Shown here piece by piece: positions 6,921 to 12,255 of a stretch of DNA of 17,657 nt (position 1 is the stretch's first letter; every line of letters begins with the position of its first letter). The position numbers and the translations under genes were made by a program. Below the pieces are notes generated by a model. It saw nothing but the letters and a program-made list of their open reading frames with translations, did no database searches and was not told where the DNA came from. The stretch comes from Firmicutes bacterium ZCTH02-B6 (lineage in GTDB: Bacteria; Bacillota; Limnochordia; Limnochordales; ZCTH02-B6), in the NCBI GenBank assembly GCA_002159155.1, contig LZRQ01000058.1, forward strand, positions 1-17,657, in the 5' to 3' direction.

Positions 6921-7526
6921 CTATATTTCCGCTCCCGCGCCAGTTTTCCTTCTTTGTCCGAAAATGCGCCACAGCTCAGCGCGGCTGGTGGAAACGCTGA
7001 CGGCAGGCGTCTTGAGGATGCTGCGCACCTCCGCCTCGGTTTCCACGAGCCCTCCAGCGATCACCGGCGGCAGGATGTCAAAAGGCAGCCGGTGCTGGAT
7101 GCTGGGAACGACGAGGGCCGGCAACAGCTCCACCGCGTCCGGGCCGGTGCTGGTGACCACCTTGAGCCCCGTGCGCAACGCCTCCGAGTCAAGGATGAAA
7201 AGCCGCTGGATGGCGTGCAGCCCCTCGTCCCGGGCCGCCTTGATCAGGTTGGAACGAGTGGACAATATCCCGTGGATGTGCAGCTCCTGCGCCAGCCAGC
7301 GGATGCCGGCAGGGTCCTTGCCGACACCCTGCAGCAAGTCCACATGCGCAAACAACATAGCGGGCGCCGACCGCACCAGGGTAGCGGCACGCGCCAGGTC
7401 AAAAACGGTCCCCGTCAAAAAGAAGATGATCCCAACGCCCGCCTCCAGGGCGGCCGCCACGCCTTCCACGTCCTTCGCGCCGGCGATGACCGGGGTCTTC
7501 TTGAGACGGGCGATGAATGCCGACAT
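6921..7526 (-). CDS. glpP: Glycerol-3-phosphate-responsive antiterminator GlpP
   Basis: A 201-residue protein of the GlpP family (PF04309), a TIM-barrel-like regulator. In Bacillus subtilis it binds glycerol-3-phosphate and the leader RNA of glp genes, letting RNA polymerase pass a terminator. Family blocks are clear: TPVIAGAKD near 11-19, GVGIIFFLTGTVFDL around 30-44, FAHVDLLQGVGKDPAGI at 59-75, the highly conserved HGILSTRSNLIKAARDEGL at 85-103, IQRLFILDSEAL at 106-117, PDAVELLPALV around 129-139, VIAGGLVETEAEV at 155-167 and AVSVSTSRAELW at 175-186. The ATG at 7526 has GAGGG 7 nt upstream. A near-perfect extended -10 promoter lies about 45 nt upstream. It is divergent from the phosphatase-glpD genes, whose leader contains a matching attenuator. 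It is probably cytoplasmic and constitutively made, with activity set by G3P. Confidence 0.95.
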   Translation of the reverse strand: MSAFIARLKKTPVIAGAKDVEGVAAALEAGVGIIFFLTGTVFDLARAATLVRSAPAMLFAHVDLLQGVGKDPAGIRWLAQELHIHGILSTRSNLIKAARDEGLHAIQRLFILDSEALRTGLKVVTSTGPDAVELLPALVVPSIQHRLPFDILPPVIAGGLVETEAEVRSILKTPAVSVSTSRAELWRIFGQRRKTGAGAEI

Positions 7527-7569
7527 GACGATCCCTCACCAAACCGCTCGCGGCGGCCGTCTTGGGGAC

Positions 7570-7578
7570 ATTATAACA
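7570..7578 (-). promoter_or_regulatory. Extended -10 promoter of glpP (TGTTATAAT)
   Basis: Minus-strand TGTTATAAT is a perfect extended -10 element inside a GC-rich region. The -35 region 17 bp upstream (GTGTGG) is poor, which is acceptable for an extended -10 promoter. Predicted transcription start is near 7563, giving a leader of about 37 nt to the glpP ATG. Confidence 0.75.
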
Positions 7579-7640
7579 GCTTCCCCCCGGCGCCACACCC
7601 CCGCCGTCCGGATCCCCGAAAGGGAACCGGCCCGCTCCCG

Positions 7641-7649
7641 TGGAATAGT
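7641..7649 (+). promoter_or_regulatory. Possible extended -10 promoter for the HAD phosphatase gene
   Basis: TGGAATAGT matches TGn plus four of six -10 positions and lies 71 nt before the phosphatase ATG in the divergent glpP-phosphatase gap. There is no recognisable -35 hexamer. It is offered as the best candidate only. Confidence 0.3.
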
Positions 7650-7719
7650 GCCTGCTGTTTGCCGGGCGCTGTGTCGGCCCAACGCCGGCGGACGGCCATC
7701 GCAGACAAGGAGCGGGATC

Positions 7720-8532
7720 ATGCGGCAGCTCACCGACTTCGACGGCTACATCTTTGACCTTGACGGCACGATTTACCTTGGAGAGCGGCTCATCGAGGGA
7801 GCCCGCGAGGCGGTGCTCGGCTTGCGAGCGGCGGGCAAACGCGTCGTATTCCTGTCCAACAAGCCCTTGGAAACCCGGGAGGACTATGCACGCAAACTGA
7901 CGCGCCTTGGCATCCCGACGCCGGCGGAGGAAGTGATCAACTCCTCATGGGTCATGGCCCGCTGGCTGGCAAACCGGGCCCCCGGTGCAACGGTGTACGT
8001 AATCGGCGAGCCGCCCCTGTTGGAGGAGCTTCGGCGGGCCGGGCTCACGGTGCTCGACGACCCGACCGGACGGTATGACGAGATCCAGTATGTGATCGCG
8101 GCCTTCGACCGCACCTTCGACTACCAAAAGCTGCACCATGCGCTGCAGGCTATCCGTCGCGGAGCCCATTTCGTCGCCACCAATGCCGACCGCACCTGCC
8201 CCGTCGAAGGCGGCGAGATCCCCGACGCGGCCGGCGTCATCGGGGCCATCGAGGGCGTCACCGGCAAGCGAGTGGAAGCGATCATGGGCAAACCGAGCCC
8301 CATCATGGTGGAGACGGTCCTGCACCACTTGGGTCTGGCCGCCAGCCAATGCCTCATGGTCGGCGACCGCCTGGAGACCGATATGCTCATGGGCCTGCAG
8401 GCCGGCATGGGCACGGCCCTGGTGCTGACGGGCGTCACTCGCCCGGATGACCTTCCCCACCCGGAAATCCGGCCGCACTTTGTCCTCGACAGCGTCGCGG
8501 CCGTCGCGGCGGCGTTGTCCCAGCGGCTCTGA
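7720..8532 (+). CDS. HAD-superfamily subfamily IIA phosphatase (NagD / phosphoglycolate-glycerolphosphate phosphatase-like)
   Basis: A 270-residue cytoplasmic hydrolase with all HAD motifs: I, FDLDGTIY with nucleophile Asp13 and acid/base Asp15; II, FLSNKP with Ser46; III, Lys191 in GKPSPIM; IV, GDRLETD with Asp216 and Asp221. The capping domain between motifs II and III places it in class IIA (NagD, 4-nitrophenylphosphatase, phosphoglycolate and glycerol-phosphate phosphatases). The ATG at 7720 has AAGGAG 7 nt upstream; the open frame continues far upstream, but that part is antisense to glpP and not coding. It sits between glpP and glpD, which suggests it acts on glycerol-3-phosphate or a related three-carbon phosphate. 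Some actinobacterial relatives are reported to hydrolyse glycerol-3-phosphate. No clear terminator follows, so its transcript may run into the glpD leader. Confidence 0.9.
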   Translation: MRQLTDFDGYIFDLDGTIYLGERLIEGAREAVLGLRAAGKRVVFLSNKPLETREDYARKLTRLGIPTPAEEVINSSWVMARWLANRAPGATVYVIGEPPLLEELRRAGLTVLDDPTGRYDEIQYVIAAFDRTFDYQKLHHALQAIRRGAHFVATNADRTCPVEGGEIPDAAGVIGAIEGVTGKRVEAIMGKPSPIMVETVLHHLGLAASQCLMVGDRLETDMLMGLQAGMGTALVLTGVTRPDDLPHPEIRPHFVLDSVAAVAAALSQRL

Positions 8533-8601
8533 ACCTCTCTTTTTCCGCGGACCGTCTTGCGGGAAAGCCACTGCAGGAGCCACCCAGATCCCGGCGAACT
8601 A

Positions 8602-8610
8602 TGCTATTAT
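8602..8610 (+). promoter_or_regulatory. Extended -10 promoter of glpD (TGCTATTAT)
   Basis: TGCTATTAT matches the extended -10 consensus with one mismatch in the hexamer and lies in a short AT-rich patch within GC-rich DNA. No good -35 is present at the expected position (8582-8587, ACCCAG). Predicted start is near 8617, giving a leader of about 150 nt that contains the attenuator. Confidence 0.6.
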
Positions 8611-8681
8611 TAAGGCGGACGACAACCCCGCGCCCCGGCGGCGGACGACACGTCTAGCCGGCCGGTACAGCTGCATAGCTT

Positions 8682-8708
8682 CCGGGTCGGAGATAAGGAG
8701 AGCCCGGG
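8682..8708 (+). promoter_or_regulatory. Possible antiterminator pairing in the glpD leader
   Basis: CCGGGT at 8682-8687 can pair with GCCCGG at 8702-8707 (five Watson-Crick pairs plus one T-G), which would occupy the start of the terminator's left arm. The loop contains AGATAAGGAG. The pairing is short and may only form when GlpP is bound. This is inference from complementarity. Confidence 0.3.
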
Positions 8709-8749
8709 CCAACCGCTGGCGACTTGCCAGGGTTTGGCGCGGGCTTTTT
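8701..8749 (+). terminator. Intrinsic terminator (attenuator) in the glpD leader, probable GlpP target
   Basis: The 20-nt arms 8701-8720 and 8726-8745 pair at 17 of 20 positions, closing a 5-nt loop (GACTT), and end in five T (8745-8749). Only 13 nt separate this from the TTG-AGGAG region of glpD, so it is a leader terminator and not the end of the phosphatase gene, which stops about 170 nt earlier. In B. subtilis, GlpP with glycerol-3-phosphate allows read-through of just such a terminator before glpD. GlpP is encoded about 1.2 kb away here. Confidence 0.85.
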
Positions 8750-8754
8750 GCATT

Positions 8755-8760
8755 GAGGAG
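8755..8760 (+). promoter_or_regulatory. Ribosome-binding site deciding the glpD start
   Basis: GAGGAG lies 2 nt before the ATG at 8763 but 8 nt before the in-frame ATG at 8769. Normal spacing favours the second ATG, shortening the protein by two residues. Confidence 0.7.
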
Positions 8761-8768
8761 CGATGATC

Positions 8769-10385
8769 ATGCAGCGGGACCAAATGCTGCGCCACCTGGC
8801 CAACGAGACCTTTGATCTGCTCGTCATCGGCGGCGGCATCACCGGCGTCGGCGTCGCCAGGGAGGCCGCCCGCCGGGGCATCCGCACCGCGCTGGTAGAG
8901 ATGCAGGACTTCGCCTGGGGCACCAGCAGCCGCTCCACCAAGCTCATCCACGGCGGCCTGCGATACTTGCGCAACTTTGAGTTTGGACTTGTGCGAGAGT
9001 CGGTCGTGGAGCGGCAGCGGCTCTTGCGCATGGCGCCGCACCTGGTGCACCCCCTGCCCTTTGTCTTTCCCGTCTACACGGGCGACCCTGATCCGCTGTG
9101 GATGCTCAAGATCGGCTTGATGATGTACGACTGGTTCAGCGGCAAGGGCACGCAAATCCCCCATCGCATGGCGCGGGGCAAGGCGGTCATGCAGTGGGAA
9201 CCGCTGCTCAAGCAAGAAGGGCTCGTCGGTGCCGGTATCTACCAGGACTGCGCCACCGACGACGCGCGGCTGACCATCGAGGTGCTGCAGTCGGCGGTCC
9301 AGTGGGGCGCGGTCGCGGCCAACTACGCGGTCGTCACCGCCCTGCGCCACGACCGGAGCGGCAAACTGGAGGCGGTCGAGGTGGAAGACACCTTGACCCG
9401 ACAGCGGTTCGCCATCCGCGCCAACCGGGTGCTAAGCGCCTGCGGGCCTTGGGCCGACACGGTTCGCCGCATGGACGACCCGTCGGCGCCCTCGCTTTTG
9501 CGCCTGACCAAGGGCGTGCACATCACCGTCCCGCGGGACCGGCTGCCGCTGACCAATGCGGTCACGATGCGGGGTACGGACGGGCGCATCATGTTTGCCA
9601 TCCCCAGCGGCGCCTTTACGTACCTGGGCACGACCGACACCGATTACGCCGGCCGGCCCGAAGACGTGCGGGCCGATCGGGACGACGTCGAGTACATCCT
9701 CGCTGCAGCCCAAAAGAATTTCCCCGGGCAAAAGCTCGACTTTGCAGACGTGGTCAGCGCCTGGGCCGGTCTGCGGCCGCTGGTGCGCAGCCAAGCTGCC
9801 AACCCAAGCGCTGTATCCCGCGGCTATGAGCTGTTCCCGAGCGCTTCTGGACTTGTGACCATCGCCGGCGGCAAGCTCACCGCGTTCCGGGCCATGGCCA
9901 GCCACATCGTGGACTACCTCTTCCCCGCCACCAAGCGGGCTCAAGGTACGGCACCGAGCGATAACCCCTTGCCCGGGGCGACCACGGAGCCGGTGGCCCA
10001 GGAAACCGTGAAGGCCATCTCCAAGGCCACGGGCGAACCGGAGGCGGAAGTCGTCCGGGTGGCGCAGCGCTACGGACGCCGGTTTGGGCCGATGTGGACG
10101 GAACTGCAGACCAGCGGCGCGTTGAGCGACGGCGATCCGCTGATGGCTTGGCGGCTCATGCAGCTTAAGCAAGCGGTGGAGCACGAGATGGCCGTGCGGC
10201 TCGAGGACGTGGTGGCCCGGCGCACGAGCCTCCTGCTTTTCACCCAAGACAACGGCCAGCGCCATCTGGAAGCCCTCGGGCAAGCCATGGGCCAGATGCT
10301 CGGTTGGGACGCGACCCGCACAGCGGCAGAAGTCGAGCGGTGCCGGCAGCGGGTGCAAGAAATGTTCGCCTGGAAAAACGCCTGA
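8769..10385 (+). CDS. glpD: Aerobic glycerol-3-phosphate dehydrogenase GlpD (FAD-dependent)
   Basis: A 538-residue FAD enzyme that oxidises sn-glycerol-3-phosphate to dihydroxyacetone phosphate and passes electrons to quinone at the membrane surface. The N-terminal dinucleotide-binding site is seen at about 16-44 (LLVIGGGITGVGVAREAARR and the acidic end of the second strand, LVE). The GlpD signature GTSSRSTKLIHGGLRYL follows at about 51-67. Other family blocks are QDCATDDARLTIEVL near 159-173, SACGPWADTV near 223-232, the substrate-region SAWAGLRPLV near 330-339, and TIAGGKLTAFR near 364-374. A C-terminal helical domain continues to about 535. Length is normal for the family. The start at 8769 is set by ribosome-binding-site spacing. 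The leader carries a strong terminator, so expression probably depends on glycerol-3-phosphate through GlpP. glpK and glpF are not in the window. Confidence 0.96.
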   Translation: MQRDQMLRHLANETFDLLVIGGGITGVGVAREAARRGIRTALVEMQDFAWGTSSRSTKLIHGGLRYLRNFEFGLVRESVVERQRLLRMAPHLVHPLPFVFPVYTGDPDPLWMLKIGLMMYDWFSGKGTQIPHRMARGKAVMQWEPLLKQEGLVGAGIYQDCATDDARLTIEVLQSAVQWGAVAANYAVVTALRHDRSGKLEAVEVEDTLTRQRFAIRANRVLSACGPWADTVRRMDDPSAPSLLRLTKGVHITVPRDRLPLTNAVTMRGTDGRIMFAIPSGAFTYLGTTDTDYAGRPEDVRADRDDVEYILAAAQKNFPGQKLDFADVVSAWAGLRPLVRSQAANPSAVSRGYELFPSASGLVTIAGGKLTAFRAMASHIVDYLFPATKRAQGTAPSDNPLPGATTEPVAQETVKAISKATGEPEAEVVRVAQRYGRRFGPMWTELQTSGALSDGDPLMAWRLMQLKQAVEHEMAVRLEDVVARRTSLLLFTQDNGQRHLEALGQAMGQMLGWDATRTAAEVERCRQRVQEMFAWKNA

Positions 10386-10401
10386 CGCAAAGCATCACCC
10401 A

Positions 10402-10440
10402 AGGCGCCGGCAATTTCCACGTCGCCCGTCGAGGGCGCCT
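10402..10440. repeat. Inverted repeat just downstream of glpD
   Basis: AGGCGCC at 10402-10408 and GGCGCCT at 10434-10440 form a 7-bp stem with a 25-nt loop, starting 17 nt after the glpD stop. There is no T-run. It may protect the glpD mRNA end; function not established. Confidence 0.4.
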
Positions 10441-10472
10441 GAACATACGAAAAGACAGCTGCGCGGACGCGA

Positions 10473-10501
10473 AGGGCCCTGCCGCCATCGGGCAGGGCCC
10501 T
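10473..10501. terminator. Strong hairpin between convergent glpD and HD-GYP genes, probable bidirectional terminator
   Basis: AGGGCCCTGCC at 10473-10483 pairs perfectly with GGCAGGGCCCT at 10491-10501 around a 7-nt loop. It lies in the 169-nt gap between two convergent genes. The plus-strand exit (CCGTTATG) is not T-rich, so termination may be inefficient or assisted. No gene is seen in the gap. Confidence 0.65.
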
Positions 10502-10554
10502 CCGTTATGCTGACGATCGGCTGACTGCCTTGTTACATACGGCTCAAGGCCTAC

Positions 10555-12228
10555 TCACGACCCGCGCCACAGCGTGGGCGTGCCAAGTGAAGGCACCCAG
10601 TCCGCGGTGTCGAAAACGGCGAACGGTGACCGGTCCAACTCCCCCCGCCGGACGGCCTCCAGGACGTCCGATTCGATGGACAGTAGGGCATCCGCACAGT
10701 CCGGGCAAAACTGCTTGCCCCGCCACTTGGCCACTTCCGCCCGGGCTTCTTCAATGGAGCGGGCCGAGCAGTAGGGGCGGTCGGTGGTCATCACGTCAAA
10801 TGCGTCGGCCACCGCCAATAGCCGCGCCTCGAGGGAAATATCGCTGTTGCCGATCCCGTCCGGGTAGCCAGTGCCGTCAAAGCGCTCGTGGTGGTGCCGC
10901 ACCATGTCCAGCGCGGTCGGGAATTGGGCCAGCGGGGCCTGGAGCATGCGGTAGCCGATGATGGGGTGGGTCTTGACCACCTCATACTCCTCCGGGGTCA
11001 GCCGCCCCGGTTTCAGCAAGATGCTGTCGGAAATGCCAATCTTGCCCACATCATGCAAGGCCGCGCCCAGCATGACCTCTTCAACCCTTTTCGGCGTGTA
11101 CCCGATACGGTCCAACAGCAACATCGTGTACGTGACTACCCGGCGCGAGTGGGCCACCGTCTCGTAGTCCCGCACTTCTAGTGCGGTCAACAGCCCCCGC
11201 ACCATCCCGAAGTAGGAGGAGCGAAGCAGATCGAGGCGCGTCGCGTTTTGCATGGCGATGGCGCCAAACTTGGTAAAAAGGTCAAGGATGTGCCGGTCTT
11301 CCTCGGTGAACCGGTGCCGCTGATACCAGCCGACGGCCGTAAGGACGTAACCGTTTTCGACCGCCTGCGGATGGCAAACGACGGTGCCTAGGCGCACGAG
11401 TCGCTTGAGCGGCATACCAGGGGGAAACTCAAAGTCAAGGTGTACGGCAGTTCGGTTTGTGTCCAGTGCCTCCCGGCACGGCGCGCTCATGACCCGCGGA
11501 GGCGGGGCGGCAAACAGGTCATCGCTTTGGAAAAACTGGACCTTGCCGTCCTTGCCAACCAGCGACAGCCACACCACGTCCACGTTCAGCAATTGCTTGA
11601 GCCCGTCAGCGATGGCCGCAAACACTTGCTGCGGGTCGGTGCGGCCCAACAGCTGTTGCGCCAGGTGCTGCGCCTGCCTCTGCAGCCGCCATGCGGCCTC
11701 CTGCGCGTGGTAGAGCCGCGCCGTCTCCAGGATGGACGCGGCCTGACGGGCTACTTCCTGCACGTACCGCACCTGCTCCGGCGACGGCCGCTTGGCGACG
11801 CCGTGATAGGTGGCAAAGGTACCGATCACATGGCCGTCGCTGTCCACCAGCGGCACGGACCACGTGGACTCGATGCCGGCTGCCCGGGCCCGGTCGCGAA
11901 ACGCCTCCGTGGCCGGATCCTCTAGGCTTTCGGCAACAACGACCTGCCCCGTAGCCGCCGCCCGTCCGCACACCCCGCAGGCGGCGCTGGTGCCGATGGG
12001 GATCTCCGTGGCCAACGCCAGCCAATCCGCCGGCAGGCCCACGGCCGCCTTAAGCTTTAGGCGGTCGCCACCGGGATCCGTGAGGTAAAGAGAATTCATG
12101 TGGGTACCACACAGACCGGCCACGAGGGTCACCACCTCTTGAAAAAACCGGTCCGTGCCCGCCTGGAACAGCTCCTTGGGTCGATACGAGCGTATTCGTT
12201 CCAGCACTGCGTCAAGCTGCAACAACAA
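10555..12228 (-). CDS. GAF-GAF-HD-GYP protein, probable cyclic-di-GMP phosphodiesterase
   Basis: A protein of about 557 residues that probably hydrolyses cyclic-di-GMP. An N-terminal GAF domain spans about 25-170 (CGRAAATGQVVVAE, WSVPLVDSDGHVIGTFATYH), a second, weaker GAF about 190-335, and an HD-GYP domain about 345-525. Expected metal and substrate residues are present: His360 (HSRRV), His392-Asp393 (LHDVGK), His421 (THP), His445-447 with GTGYPDG after them, and Asp475. No membrane segment or receiver domain is seen, so inputs are probably small ligands bound by the GAF domains. Cysteine pairs occur at CGVC (84-87) and CPDC (508-511). The start is one of three tandem TTG codons; numbering uses the first. 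GGAGGT precedes them by 2, 5 or 8 nt. It lies 27 nt after the GGDEF gene and shares its transcript. Confidence 0.9.
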   Translation of the reverse strand: MLLQLDAVLERIRSYRPKELFQAGTDRFFQEVVTLVAGLCGTHMNSLYLTDPGGDRLKLKAAVGLPADWLALATEIPIGTSAACGVCGRAAATGQVVVAESLEDPATEAFRDRARAAGIESTWSVPLVDSDGHVIGTFATYHGVAKRPSPEQVRYVQEVARQAASILETARLYHAQEAAWRLQRQAQHLAQQLLGRTDPQQVFAAIADGLKQLLNVDVVWLSLVGKDGKVQFFQSDDLFAAPPPRVMSAPCREALDTNRTAVHLDFEFPPGMPLKRLVRLGTVVCHPQAVENGYVLTAVGWYQRHRFTEEDRHILDLFTKFGAIAMQNATRLDLLRSSYFGMVRGLLTALEVRDYETVAHSRRVVTYTMLLLDRIGYTPKRVEEVMLGAALHDVGKIGISDSILLKPGRLTPEEYEVVKTHPIIGYRMLQAPLAQFPTALDMVRHHHERFDGTGYPDGIGNSDISLEARLLAVADAFDVMTTDRPYCSARSIEEARAEVAKWRGKQFCPDCADALLSIESDVLEAVRRGELDRSPFAVFDTADWVPSLGTPTLWRGS

Positions 12229-12230
12229 CG

Positions 12231-12236
12231 ACCTCC
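12231..12236 (-). promoter_or_regulatory. Ribosome-binding site before three tandem TTG start codons
   Basis: Minus-strand GGAGGT is followed by CG and then TTG TTG TTG. The first TTG is only 2 nt away, the second 5 and the third 8, so the second or third (start base 12225 or 12222) is more likely used than the first. There is no ATG before codon 44 of the frame. Confidence 0.65.
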
Positions 12237-12255
12237 CTGTCTTGGCGTCCCGGGG

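Noticed and set aside
6964..7719. 252-codon upstream extension of the phosphatase frame on the plus strand
   Set aside because: It runs antisense through glpP and gives a low-complexity Ser/Arg/Thr/Ala-rich product. The real start has a good ribosome-binding site at 7707-7712 and begins immediately before HAD motif I.
8601..8657. Possible 18-codon leader peptide starting ATG CTA TTA TTA upstream of glpD
   Set aside because: Its start lies inside the predicted -10 element and no Shine-Dalgarno precedes it, so it would not be in the glpD transcript.
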